A stretch of DNA of 19,650 nt from Brevundimonas sp. UBA4609 (GTDB lineage: Bacteria > Pseudomonadota > Alphaproteobacteria > Caulobacterales > Caulobacteraceae), in the NCBI GenBank assembly GCA_002386585.1, contig DGIZ01000067.1:1-19650 (forward strand), written 5' to 3'. Position numbers and translations under genes: made by a program. A model generated the notes under the pieces. That model was not told where the DNA came from, ran no database searches, and saw nothing but the letters and a program-made list of their open reading frames with translations. This document shows positions 7,059-14,207 of this stretch, piece by piece. The stretch's first letter is position 1. Each line of letters opens with the position of its first letter.

Positions 7059-8363
7059 ATGTCCCTGCACCAGCCCAAGGTCCGCCGCGCGGCGATCGCC
7101 TTCATCCTCGTGACTGCGGTGCTGGACATCGTGGCCATGGGGATCGTCATTCCGGTCCTGCCCCATCTGATCGAGGAGTTCGTCGGGTCGAACGCGCGCG
7201 CGGGCCTGCTGAACGGGGTGTTCGTGGCCCTGTGGGCGGGGATGCAGTTCCTGGCCTCGCCGGTGATCGGCTCGCTGTCGGACCAATATGGGCGCCGCCC
7301 CGTCATTCTGCTGAGCTGCGCCGGGCTGGCGGCGGACTATGTGCTGATGGCGCTGGCGCCGAACCTGTGGTGGCTGGCGGTCGGACGGCTGGTGGCGGGC
7401 GTCACCTCGTCCAGCTTCACAACCATCTACGCCTATATGGCCGACATCACCGAGCCGGAGAAACGCGCCCGCGCCTATGGCCTGATCGGCGCGGCCTTCT
7501 CGGGCGGATTCGTGCTGGGGCCGGTTCTGGGCGGTTTCCTGGGCGAGTTCGGTCCGCGCGTGCCCTTCTGGGTGGCGGGCGCGCTGTCGGGCGTGGCCTT
7601 CCTGTACGGCCTGTTCATCCTGCCGGAGAGCCTGCCGCTGGAGAAGCGGATGCCCTTCAGCTGGCGTCGCGCCAACCCGGTGGGGGCCATGATCCTGCTG
7701 AAGCGTCACGCCGAACTGGCGGGCCTCGCGGTCGTGAACTTCCTGCTCTACTTCGCCCACCACGTCTTTTCGGCGGTCTTCGTCCTTTACGCCGGGCTCC
7801 GTTACGGCTGGGGGCCGTGGCAGGTCGGGGCCCTGTTGGCCATGGTCGGGGTGCTGGACATGATCGTTCAGGGCGTGCTGGTCGGCCCGGCGTCCAAGCG
7901 GTTCGGGGACCGGGCGACCATGATCTTCGGCCTGTGCGGCGGGGCGGTGGGCATCGCCCTGATGGGCTGGGCGCCGACGGGCGTCGCCTTCATCGTCGCC
8001 ATGTTCCCCAACGCCCTGTGGGGTCTGGCCATGCCGACGCTTCAGTCCCTGATGACCCGCCGCGTCGGCGAGAGCGAGCAGGGCCAGCTTCAGGGAGCGA
8101 ACATGAGCGTGGCCTCCATCGCCGGGGTGGCCTCGCCCCTGTTCTTCGGCTGGATCTACTCGGTTTCGGTGGGTGAGGGCGGCGGGCGGGCGGCGGCCTG
8201 GTTGTCGGAGCGAGGGTTGCCCGCGGTGTCTGCTGCGGCCGACGTCATGCTGTCCGAGCCGGGGCTGGCCTTCTATCTGGCCTCCGCCGTGCTGGCTCTG
8301 GGCGCTCTGATCGGATTCCTGACCGCGCGCCGGGCGGAACGGGACGAGGTCACATCCGTTTGA
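7059..8363 (+). CDS. MFS transporter, TCR/Tet-like family
   Basis: 434 residues with about twelve hydrophobic segments. The N-terminal half shows LDIVAMGIVIPVLP (22-35) in helix 1 and the MFS motif A GSLSDQYGRRPV (71-82) between helices 2 and 3. An antiporter-type motif C-like stretch, GFVLGPVLGGFLG, lies in helix 5. The Asp in helix 1 and the motif A pattern resemble proton-coupled drug exporters of the TetA/TCR group, which are chromosomal in many alphaproteobacteria. The central loop around residues 190-205 is short. It follows the phosphodiesterase after 69 bp, with no strong ribosome binding site before ATG 7059. Similarity to TetA does not show that it confers tetracycline resistance; the substrate is unknown. 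Confidence 0.88.
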   Translation: MSLHQPKVRRAAIAFILVTAVLDIVAMGIVIPVLPHLIEEFVGSNARAGLLNGVFVALWAGMQFLASPVIGSLSDQYGRRPVILLSCAGLAADYVLMALAPNLWWLAVGRLVAGVTSSSFTTIYAYMADITEPEKRARAYGLIGAAFSGGFVLGPVLGGFLGEFGPRVPFWVAGALSGVAFLYGLFILPESLPLEKRMPFSWRRANPVGAMILLKRHAELAGLAVVNFLLYFAHHVFSAVFVLYAGLRYGWGPWQVGALLAMVGVLDMIVQGVLVGPASKRFGDRATMIFGLCGGAVGIALMGWAPTGVAFIVAMFPNALWGLAMPTLQSLMTRRVGESEQGQLQGANMSVASIAGVASPLFFGWIYSVSVGEGGGRAAAWLSERGLPAVSAAADVMLSEPGLAFYLASAVLALGALIGFLTARRAERDEVTSV

Positions 8364-8458
8364 TCGCCGCCGCGCCTTGGACTGAAAGACGGCCTTGATC
8401 CTGTCGAAAAGCCGAGGCGGAATGGATGCAACGCCCAAGCTTGTAGAACCGGGACGAG

Positions 8459-9847
8459 ATGAAGACTTCCAGACTGGCCATCGCCGCCGCCCTGATCCTG
8501 TCCGCCTGCGGCCAGCCGCAGCCCTCCAAGGCGCAGGAAGGCGTCTTCGCCGAACAGCCCCGCGTCGCCCCGCGCGACGCCGGTTCGCTGAAGACCAGCT
8601 TCGCCCCTGTGGTGCGCGAAGCCGCGCCCGCCGTGGTGAACATCTCGGCGCGGGGCGTCCAGCGCGTGCGCGATCCCTTCTTCGAACTGTTCGGCGGCGG
8701 ACCGCAGTCGCGCGTGACCGGCTCCATCGGTTCGGGCGTGATCGTGCGCCCGGACGGCATCGTCGTGACCAACAACCACGTCATCCAGAACATGCAGGAA
8801 ATCCGCGTCACCCTGAACGACCGGCGCGAATATCCGGCCAAGGTGCTGCTGGCCGACGAACGGTCCGACATCGCCGTGCTGCAACTCGAAAACCTGGACG
8901 GCGACCTGCCGGTCCTGCGCATCGACGATCAGGAGCAGCAGCAGGTCGGTGATCTGGTCCTGGCCATCGGCAATCCGTTCGGCGTCGGCCAGACCGTGAC
9001 CAACGGCATCATCTCGGCCCTGAACCGGACCGAGACGGGCATCAGCGATTCCGGCTCCTTTATTCAGACCGACGCGCCGATCAATCCAGGCAACTCCGGC
9101 GGCGCCCTGGTCGACATGGACGGCGATCTGATCGGCATCAACACGGCCATCTTCTCGCGCACAGGATCGTCGACGGGCGTGGGCTTCGCCGTGCCGGCCA
9201 CCATGGTCAAGCGGGTCGTGGATTCCGCTGTCGGCGGCGCCAAGTCGGTCGAGCGTGCCTGGCTGGGCGTCAAGGGCGACTCGGTCAGCTCCGACATGGC
9301 CCGCAGTCTGGGGCTTGAGCGGCCGCAAGGCCTGATGGTGACTGACGTCTACGCCGGCGGCCCGGCTGCGCGCGCGGGCATCGAGCAGGGCGACGTCATC
9401 ACCGCCATCGACGGCGCCGAGGTCAACGACCAGGGAGGGCTGAACTTCCGCGTCGGCACCCGTTCGCCGAACGACACGGTCGCCGTCAGCATCCTACGCG
9501 ACGGCCGGACCCAGACCTTGAACGCTCGCGTCTCGACCCTGCCGGGCGACGCCGATCCGGGGCAGGGCACGGTCGTGGGGCAGGGCGCCTTGGCCGGGCT
9601 TCAGGGCGTGGCGCTGAACCCGGCGCTGGCGGACCGCCTGGGCGGCGATCCCTTCACCAGCGGCGTGGTGGTCACCGGACTGCAGCGCAACAGCGTCCCG
9701 GCCCGCATCGGACTGCGTCCCAACGACCTGGTGGTGCAGATCGACGGCCGCGCCGTCACGACGGTCGCCGCCCTGGGACGTGCGCAACGCGGCTCGGAGT
9801 TGACCATCGTCCGCAACGGTCGTCGTCTGACCGGCCGCTTGCCTTAA
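8459..9847 (+). CDS. Do/DegQ-like periplasmic serine protease, predicted lipoprotein
   Basis: 462 residues. HtrA-type protease that degrades or refolds damaged envelope proteins. The signal peptide ends ILSAC (Cys17), a lipobox, so this member is probably membrane-anchored; classical DegP/DegQ are soluble. The trypsin-like domain carries the triad His107 (TNNHVI), Asp137 (ERSDIAVL) and Ser213 (NPGNSGGAL). Two PDZ domains follow, about 265-360 (AWLGVKGDSV, AARAGIEQGDVITAIDG) and 375-462 (SVPARIGLRPNDLVVQIDG). The loop between the N-terminal strands (FFELFGGGPQSRVTGS) is short, more like DegQ/DegS than the long LA loop of DegP. ATG 8459 is preceded by GGGACGAG. It converges with the VOC gene across a hairpin. 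Confidence 0.92.
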   Translation: MKTSRLAIAAALILSACGQPQPSKAQEGVFAEQPRVAPRDAGSLKTSFAPVVREAAPAVVNISARGVQRVRDPFFELFGGGPQSRVTGSIGSGVIVRPDGIVVTNNHVIQNMQEIRVTLNDRREYPAKVLLADERSDIAVLQLENLDGDLPVLRIDDQEQQQVGDLVLAIGNPFGVGQTVTNGIISALNRTETGISDSGSFIQTDAPINPGNSGGALVDMDGDLIGINTAIFSRTGSSTGVGFAVPATMVKRVVDSAVGGAKSVERAWLGVKGDSVSSDMARSLGLERPQGLMVTDVYAGGPAARAGIEQGDVITAIDGAEVNDQGGLNFRVGTRSPNDTVAVSILRDGRTQTLNARVSTLPGDADPGQGTVVGQGALAGLQGVALNPALADRLGGDPFTSGVVVTGLQRNSVPARIGLRPNDLVVQIDGRAVTTVAALGRAQRGSELTIVRNGRRLTGRLP

Positions 9848-9860
9848 GGCGGAGATCCGG

Positions 9861-9889
9861 CCGCAGAGGGGCGGTCAGCCCTTCTGCGG
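9861..9889. terminator. Hairpin between convergent genes, possible bidirectional terminator
   Basis: CCGCAGAGGG (9861-9870) pairs with CCCTTCTGCGG (9879-9889) with one bulged T, giving a stem of 10 base pairs and an 8-nt loop. It begins 14 bp after the protease stop and covers the end of the convergent VOC gene. There is no T-tract on either side, so intrinsic termination is uncertain. Confidence 0.45.
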
Positions 9890-10294
9890 TCCGCCGATGC
9901 TCCACAGGTGGCCGAACGGATCGCGCACCTGGCCGTAGCGGTCGCCCCAGAACTGGTCCTCCAAGGGCATGACCGGAATCGCGCCGTTGACCAGGGCGCG
10001 GCCCCACCATTCGTCGGCGTCGTCGACCTGAAGATGCAGGCTGACCCCGACCGGCTTGATGTCGGCTTCGCCGGTCCATTCGGGGAATTCGTCGGCCAGC
10101 ATGAGGCTGCCGCCGTTGATGTGCAGATGGGCGTGCATCAGGCGCTCGCCGTCCTCGGCGGGCATCCGCATGACTTCCTCGGCCCCGAAGGCGCGGGCGT
10201 AGAATTCGATCGCCGCGGCCGCGCCGCGCGAGGGAATGGTCAGATGGGGCGTCACCCCGCCGCTCGGTCCCTGTTCAGGCTTGGGTTTAGTCAT
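9875..10294 (-). CDS. VOC family (glyoxalase-fold) protein, PhnB-like
   Basis: 139 residues. The start ATG (10294-10292) has a near-perfect ribosome binding site, AAGGAGGA on the minus strand (10300-10307). The paired beta-alpha-beta-beta-beta modules of the VOC fold are visible: PHLTIPSRGAAAAIEFYARAFGAEE, then HAHLHINGGSLMLADEFPEW, then GVSLHLQVDDADEWWGRAL, then DQFWGDRYGQVRDPFGHLWSI. This pattern is common in PhnB/YdcR-annotated proteins, whose substrates are mostly unproven; true glyoxalase or dioxygenase activity cannot be claimed. Cytoplasmic, monocistronic, divergent from rarA with 67 bp between starts. Confidence 0.85.
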   Translation of the reverse strand: MTKPKPEQGPSGGVTPHLTIPSRGAAAAIEFYARAFGAEEVMRMPAEDGERLMHAHLHINGGSLMLADEFPEWTGEADIKPVGVSLHLQVDDADEWWGRALVNGAIPVMPLEDQFWGDRYGQVRDPFGHLWSIGGPQKG

Positions 10295-10346
10295 GCGATT
10301 CCTCCTTGGAGGCGTTGTAGCGGGTGCAGACGCCCGAACGAACGCC

Positions 10347-10361
10347 TATCTAGAGCGTTCC
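10347..10361 (+). promoter_or_regulatory. Possible -10 element of a leaderless or near-leaderless rarA transcript
   Basis: TATCTA (10347-10352) lies only 9 bp before ATG 10362, and no Shine-Dalgarno-like sequence precedes that ATG. If this is the -10 box, transcription would begin around 10359-10362. No good -35 hexamer is seen. Confidence 0.35.
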
Positions 10362-11672
10362 ATGACTGATTTGTTCGAAGCCTCCGGCATTCATCCTCCC
10401 GACGCTCCGCTCGCCGACCGTCTGCGCCCGCAGGCGCTGGACCAGGTGGTGGGCCAGGACCACCTGCTGGGCGAAGGCGGGCCGATCCGCCGCATGATCG
10501 AGGCCGGGCGCCTCGGCTCCATGATCCTGTGGGGGCCGCCGGGCACGGGCAAGACGACGATAGCCCGCCTGTTGGCGAAGGCGGCGGGCTATGAATACCA
10601 GTCGATCAGCGCCGTCTTCTCGGGCGTTGCGGACCTGAAAAAGGCGTTCGAGGCCGCGCGGATGCGCCGGGCGGCGGGTCAGCAGACCCTGCTGTTCGTC
10701 GACGAGATTCACCGCTTCAACCGCGCCCAGCAGGACGGTTTCCTGCCCTTCGTGGAGGAGGGGATCGTCACCCTGGTCGGCGCGACCACGGAGAACCCCA
10801 GTTTCGAGCTGAACGGCGCCCTGCTGTCGCGATCGCAGGTCTATGTGCTGAAACGGCTGGACGACGCCTCGCTGGATCTGCTGCTGGACCGGGCCGAGGC
10901 GCTGATGGACATGCGCCTGCCGCTGACGCCCGAGGCGCGCCAGGCCATGCTGGCCCTGGCGGACGGCGACGGTCGCTATCTGCTGACCATGTCCGAGGTG
11001 CTGTTCGACCTGCAGGATGTCGAACCGCTGGACGTGCAGGCCCTGGCGGGCGTGCTGCAGAAGCGCGCCCCCGCCTACGACAAGTCACGCGAGGAGCACT
11101 ACAACCTCATCTCGGCCCTGCATAAGTCGGTGCGTGGGTCGGACCCGGACGCGGCGCTCTACTGGCTGGCGCGGATGCTGAACGGGGGCGAAGATCCCCT
11201 CTATCTGGCGCGCCGCATCGTGCGCATGGCGGTCGAGGACATCGGTCAGGCCGATCCCCTGTCCATCCTGGTCGCCAATGCAGCCAAGGATACCTACGAC
11301 TTCCTCGGCTCGCCTGAGGGGGAGCTGGCGCTGGCGCAGGCCGTGGTCCATCTGGCCACCGCGCCCAAATCGGTCGGGGTCTATGAAGCCTTCAAGGCGG
11401 CGAAGAAGGCGGCGCACGAGACCGGCTCCCTGATGCCGCCGGCCCATATCCGCAACGCCCCTACCAAGCTGATGAAGTCGTTGGGCTACGGCAAGGGCTA
11501 TCAATACGATCCCGACACGCCCGAGGGCTTCTCCGGAGCCGACTTCTTCCCCGACGAGATGGAGCGCCGCACCTTCTACAAGCCCAAGGGCGAAGGCCAT
11601 GAGGAGAAGGTCAAGGCGCGTCTGGAACGCTGGGCGGCGATGCGGGCGCGGATGCAGGCGGATAAGGCGTAG
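10362..11672 (+). CDS. rarA: Replication-associated recombination protein A (AAA+ ATPase, MgsA/RarA)
   Basis: 436 residues, normal for the family. RarA acts at stalled replication forks and single-stranded DNA gaps and is homologous to eukaryotic WRNIP1/Mgs1 and to clamp loader subunits. Visible: [21 protein letters not shown] (about 18-38), Walker [10 protein letters not shown] (58-66), Walker [11 protein letters not shown] (110-119), sensor 1 [10 protein letters not shown] (140-149) and the nearby SR arginine finger (157-158). The C-terminal tetramerisation/helical region follows, with [20 protein letters not shown] and [20 protein letters not shown] 10362 gives the expected short N-terminus MTDLFEASG. 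The frame is open further upstream, but there it overlaps the divergent VOC gene. Confidence 0.95.
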   Translation: MTDLFEASGIHPPDAPLADRLRPQALDQVVGQDHLLGEGGPIRRMIEAGRLGSMILWGPPGTGKTTIARLLAKAAGYEYQSISAVFSGVADLKKAFEAARMRRAAGQQTLLFVDEIHRFNRAQQDGFLPFVEEGIVTLVGATTENPSFELNGALLSRSQVYVLKRLDDASLDLLLDRAEALMDMRLPLTPEARQAMLALADGDGRYLLTMSEVLFDLQDVEPLDVQALAGVLQKRAPAYDKSREEHYNLISALHKSVRGSDPDAALYWLARMLNGGEDPLYLARRIVRMAVEDIGQADPLSILVANAAKDTYDFLGSPEGELALAQAVVHLATAPKSVGVYEAFKAAKKAAHETGSLMPPAHIRNAPTKLMKSLGYGKGYQYDPDTPEGFSGADFFPDEMERRTFYKPKGEGHEEKVKARLERWAAMRARMQADKA

Positions 11673-11700
11673 GGCCTACCGCTCGCACACTGCCTTCTAG

Positions 11701-11807
11701 CCGTCATCCTCGGGCTTGACCCGAGGATCTAGCCGTCCGCCTGCGCGACGTTAAATGGGACTAGCGCGGCCTGAACTCGATCCTCGGGTCAAGCCCGAGG
11801 ATGACGG
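11701..11807. repeat. 29-bp perfect inverted repeat made of two hairpin units
   Basis: Left arm 11701-11729 and right arm 11779-11807 are exact reverse complements over 29 bases, separated by 49 bp. Each arm is itself a palindrome: ATCCTCGGG, loop CTTGA, CCCGAGGAT. The element can therefore fold as two small hairpins or one long stem. This CGTCATCCTCGGG-type sequence resembles dispersed REP-like intergenic repeats that I recall from alphaproteobacterial genomes (memory, not a search). It fills much of the gap between rarA (ends 11672) and the first membrane protein gene. Confidence 0.85.
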
Positions 11808-11821
11808 AGGAAAGAGATGGT

Positions 11822-11840
11822 CAGTGAACGACGTTCATTG
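11822..11840. promoter_or_regulatory. Dyad TGAACG-A-CGTTCA, possible operator
   Basis: TGAACG (11825-11830), central A, CGTTCA (11832-11837): six perfect base pairs on each side, plus two more after a mismatch. It overlaps the predicted -35 box of the downstream gene by its last bases. Palindromes of this shape are common as binding sites of dimeric repressors such as the TetR family, but no regulator gene is adjacent. Confidence 0.4.
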
Positions 11841-11866
11841 TGATGCGCGTCCTAGAAGGGTAGGCT
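11838..11866 (+). promoter_or_regulatory. Predicted promoter of the first tandem membrane protein gene
   Basis: TTGTGA (11838-11843), 17-bp spacer, TAGGCT (11861-11866), ending 25 bp before ATG 11892. Similar TTGT...TA elements stand at similar distances before the other two copies, which raises its credibility. Confidence 0.45.
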
Positions 11867-11891
11867 GAACCTCCCAACTGCGGAGGCGGCT

Positions 11892-12332
11892 ATGGTCGAT
11901 GTTCTGCGGCGTATGTCGACGCCCTGGCATGTGTGGCTGGTCGGCGTGCTGTCCTTCCTGTGGAATGCGCTGTTCGTCTGGCAGTGGATGCTGCAGGTGA
12001 CGGGAGATCCAGCTTACTGGAACAGCCTGACGCCGGCCGAAGCCGCCTACCTTCGCGCCGTGCCGTTATGGACCGATGTTGCGGTCGGGGTCGCCTTCTG
12101 GGGCGGGCTGCTCGCGGCGGTGCTGCTGCTGTTCCGGCGACGCCAGGCGACGATGCTGTTCGCCATCGCCCTGATCGCCATGCTGGCGGACACGACCTAC
12201 ATCCACTTCATGAGCAATGGGCGCGAGATCATGGGGCCCGTCGGCGTGGCGTTCGGCCTGGTCATCATCGCCGTCCTGGTCGCCCAGACCGCCTATTGCG
12301 CCTGGATGGACCGACGCGGCGTGATCGTCTGA
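11892..12332 (+). CDS. Tandem membrane protein family of unknown function, copy 1
   Basis: 146 residues, four predicted membrane helices (about 12-33, 60-81, 86-106, 116-137). The N-terminus MVDVLRRMSTPWHVWLVGVL with LWN at 23-25 is the shared signature of three adjacent genes (TPWH-x-W, G, S, LWN). By gapless comparison about 76 of 146 positions are identical to copy 2, including VWQW, PLWTDVA, LIAMLA and SNGRE. No enzymatic motif is visible. ATG 11892 has GGAGG at 11882-11886. I recognise it only as a conserved hypothetical inner-membrane protein of the type seen in Caulobacterales and sphingomonads; automatic names such as sugar transporter for such proteins are not supported by the sequence. 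Confidence 0.75.
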   Translation: MVDVLRRMSTPWHVWLVGVLSFLWNALFVWQWMLQVTGDPAYWNSLTPAEAAYLRAVPLWTDVAVGVAFWGGLLAAVLLLFRRRQATMLFAIALIAMLADTTYIHFMSNGREIMGPVGVAFGLVIIAVLVAQTAYCAWMDRRGVIV

Positions 12333-12348
12333 AGAAAGGCCGAAGCCC

Positions 12349-12378
12349 TTGTTGCGGCGGCCTATTTCGGCGTAGTTT
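12349..12378 (+). promoter_or_regulatory. Predicted promoter of copy 2
   Basis: TTGTTG (12349-12354), 18-bp spacer, TAGTTT (12373-12378), ending 29 bp before ATG 12408. Spacer and flanks resemble the promoter of copy 3 (GGCGTA at the -10 edge in both). Confidence 0.45.
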
Positions 12379-12407
12379 TCGATGCTCAAGGCTCTGGGGG
12401 AAGAATG

Positions 12408-12848
12408 ATGGTCGATATTTCGAAGCGCCCGACGACGCCGTGGCATCTGTGGGCCATCGGTGCGGCGTCAGTGCTCTGGAACGGCGTCGGCGTCTGGCAG
12501 TGGTATCAGAAGGTGACGGGCGCGCAGGCCTATTGGAGCGCGCTGACGATGGAGCAGGTCTTCTACCTGCGCTCGGCGCCGTTGTGGACTGACGTGGCCT
12601 ACGGCGTGGCGGTGTGGTGCGGCCTGCTGGGGGCGTTGATGCTGTTGCTGCGACGGAAGCTGGCGTTCAACGCCTTCGTCGCGGGCCTGATCGCCATGCT
12701 GGCGCACGCCGTCTATGTGCTGGCGCTGAGCAACGGGCGCGAGGTTATCGGCGCGGGCGGGACGGCCTTCACCCTGGTCGTCGCCCTGATCTTCGCAGTG
12801 CAGATCGCCTATTCGCACTGGGCGCGACGCAGGGGCCTGATCCGATAG
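12408..12848 (+). CDS. Tandem membrane protein family of unknown function, copy 2
   Basis: 146 residues from ATG 12408 (MVDISKRPTTPWHLWAIG). An ATG three bases earlier (12405) would add one Met; I prefer 12408 because both paralogues start MVD and the GGGGGAAG ribosome binding site (12396-12403) then has better spacing. Four helices at about the same places as copy 1. The extramembrane stretch VTGAQAYWSALTMEQVFYLRSAPLWTDVAYG is shared in pattern with copy 1, and the SNGREVIG loop precedes helix 4. Short basic C-terminus RRRGLIR. Function unknown. Confidence 0.75.
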   Translation: MVDISKRPTTPWHLWAIGAASVLWNGVGVWQWYQKVTGAQAYWSALTMEQVFYLRSAPLWTDVAYGVAVWCGLLGALMLLLRRKLAFNAFVAGLIAMLAHAVYVLALSNGREVIGAGGTAFTLVVALIFAVQIAYSHWARRRGLIR

Positions 12849-12879
12849 GCGGGCGCTTCAGGCGGGGTCGTAGCGAATA

Positions 12880-12909
12880 TTGTTAACGCCTCGATTTCAG
12901 GCGTAATCT
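12880..12909 (+). promoter_or_regulatory. Predicted promoter of copy 3, with dyad in the spacer
   Basis: TTGTTA (12880-12885), 18-bp spacer, TAATCT (12904-12909), ending 30 bp before ATG 12940. The spacer contains ACGCCT...AGGCGT, a 6-bp inverted repeat around a 7-nt centre, that could be an operator or chance. Confidence 0.5.
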
Positions 12910-12939
12910 CCTCTCCATCGACAACCTGGGGAGGGAACA

Positions 12940-13392
12940 ATGGTCGATATTTCAAGGCGTGCTTCGACGCCGTGGCATCTGTGGCTGGTCGGCGTTATGT
13001 CGCTGCTGTGGAACGGCTTCGGCGGCTATGACTTCGTGCAGACCACCACGCGCGGCGAAGCCTATATGCGCGAGTCCGGCTTCGGCGAGGAGATGATCGC
13101 CTATTACAACGCCATGCCCCCCTGGATGTATGTTCCATGGGCGCTGGGCGTCTGGGGCGCGGTGATCGGGTCGCTGCTGCTGCTGACGCGCAGCCGCTGG
13201 GCCGTTCATGCCTACGCCCTGTCGCTGCTTGGGGCGGTGGTCAGTCTGATCTACTCCAAATTCATCAACCCGCCGCCCGCGCTGCCGCCGGAATTGGCGA
13301 TGATGGAGTGGATGCCCTACGTCATCGTCGTCATCGCCGCCTTCCTGGCCTGGTACGCCTGGGCCATGGCGAAGAAGGGCGTGCTCCGCTAA
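12940..13392 (+). CDS. Tandem membrane protein family of unknown function, copy 3
   Basis: 150 residues starting MVDISRRASTPWHLWLVGVM, with LWNGFGGYDF in helix 1. It shares the N-terminal signature with copies 1 and 2 but differs afterwards: a longer loop (TTTRGEAYMRESGFGEEMIAY), then MPPWMYVPWALGVWGAVIG at helix 2, and PPPALPPELAMMEW before helix 4 where the others have SNGRE. I regard this as the form closest to the wider family; copies 1 and 2 look like a diverged pair. Four helices (about 12-32, 60-82, 86-107, 124-144). A strong ribosome binding site GGGGAGGG (12928-12935) precedes ATG 12940. The next gene starts 11 bp after the stop, so read-through into the pseudouridine synthase is likely. 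Confidence 0.75.
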   Translation: MVDISRRASTPWHLWLVGVMSLLWNGFGGYDFVQTTTRGEAYMRESGFGEEMIAYYNAMPPWMYVPWALGVWGAVIGSLLLLTRSRWAVHAYALSLLGAVVSLIYSKFINPPPALPPELAMMEWMPYVIVVIAAFLAWYAWAMAKKGVLR

Positions 13393-13403
13393 AGGCTCGG
13401 CGG

Positions 13404-14129
13404 GTGAAGACCCGCCAGCCCGTTTCCCTGACCGAAGAAGAGATCGCCGCCGTCCGTTCCTGGGTGGTGCATGAAGACGCGCATCTGATCGCCTTCAACA
13501 AGCCGTCGGGCCTGTCCAGCCAGGGCGGCCGCATCCAGGCGCATACGCTGGACGACCTGTTGTGGGCCTTCGCCCGCTCGAACGGCAAGCGGCCGGAACT
13601 GGTGCATCGACTGGATCGCGACACCTCCGGCGTCATTCTGGCCGCCAAGACCAAGCCTGCCGCCGGCTTCTTCGGCAAGGCGCTGCAGGACCGCAAATTC
13701 CACAAGACCTATCGCGCCCTGATCGCCGCCGCGCCCGAGCCGCGCGCGGGTCAGATCGACGCCCCCCTGCGCCGTCAGGAGATCGGCCGGGAATCCTATA
13801 TGCGCGTGGTCGAGGTCGGAGCCGAGGGGGCTCAGGCCTCGCAGAGCCGCTATCGCACCCTGGCCGCCAACGAAGAGGGGGCGGTGGTCGAGCTGGAGCC
13901 GTTGACCGGGCGGATGCACCAGCTGCGCGTCCACATGGCCCACATCGGTCGGCCCCTGGTCGGCGATGTGCGCTACGGCGGCGCCCTGACCTTCGCCGGG
14001 CGCCCGGCGTCGCGCCTGATGCTGCACGCGGCGAAGCTGAGCTTTCCCCACCCGGACGGCGGCCGCCTGACGGTCGAGGCGCCCGAGCCAGCGGATTTCC
14101 TGGCGCTGCGTGAGGCGGCGGGGCTTTAG
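13404..14129 (+). CDS. RluA-type pseudouridine synthase, no S4 domain
   Basis: 241 residues from GTG 13404 (VKTRQPVSLTEEEIAAVRSW). It isomerises uridines in rRNA and/or tRNA. The catalytic motif VHRLDRDTSGVILAAKT places the nucleophilic Asp at residue 71; NKPSGLSSQGG (32-42) and the later LTGRMHQLRVHMAHIGRPLVGD are family motifs. There is no N-terminal S4 RNA-binding domain, so it resembles RluA/TruC-like members; the RluC-like gene at 15570 has one. No in-frame ATG lies at a sensible place; AAAGG (13391-13395) precedes the GTG. The frame is open upstream but runs through copy 3 of the membrane protein family. Target uridine not predictable from sequence. Confidence 0.88.
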   Translation: MKTRQPVSLTEEEIAAVRSWVVHEDAHLIAFNKPSGLSSQGGRIQAHTLDDLLWAFARSNGKRPELVHRLDRDTSGVILAAKTKPAAGFFGKALQDRKFHKTYRALIAAAPEPRAGQIDAPLRRQEIGRESYMRVVEVGAEGAQASQSRYRTLAANEEGAVVELEPLTGRMHQLRVHMAHIGRPLVGDVRYGGALTFAGRPASRLMLHAAKLSFPHPDGGRLTVEAPEPADFLALREAAGL

Positions 14130-14142
14130 GCGCTTCATCCCC

Positions 14143-14188
14143 TGTTCAGCTTCACAGCGGAACAATCCGGCTCGCCCGTGCGCTGTTC
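14143..14188. promoter_or_regulatory. Three TGTTC/GAACA half-sites upstream of the lipoprotein gene
   Basis: TGTTC (14143-14147), GAACA (14160-14164) and TGTTC (14184-14188) lie between the synthase stop and the lipoprotein start. The middle copy is also part of GGAAC (14159-14163), followed 17 bp later by CGCT, one base off the GGAAC-N16/17-CGTT pattern of EcfG/SigT general stress sigma factors. Either reading is weak. Confidence 0.3.
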
Positions 14189-14207
14189 GGGCGTGGGAGA
14201 CACGCGC

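Noticed and set aside
7059..8363. Calling the MFS transporter a tetracycline resistance gene
   Set aside because: The helix 1 and motif A patterns are TetA-like, but many chromosomal MFS exporters share them. No tetR-type gene is adjacent.
5715..8438. A 907-codon open frame on the minus strand opposite the phosphodiesterase and MFS genes
   Set aside because: Its translation is low-complexity, rich in Arg, Gly, His and Gln and without domains, as expected for an antisense frame in GC-rich DNA. Both plus-strand genes have clear motifs and starts.
11892..13392. Tandem membrane proteins as a toxin-antitoxin, holin or defence cassette
   Set aside because: Three similar four-helix proteins without nuclease, ATPase or partner genes, in a housekeeping neighbourhood, do not support this.
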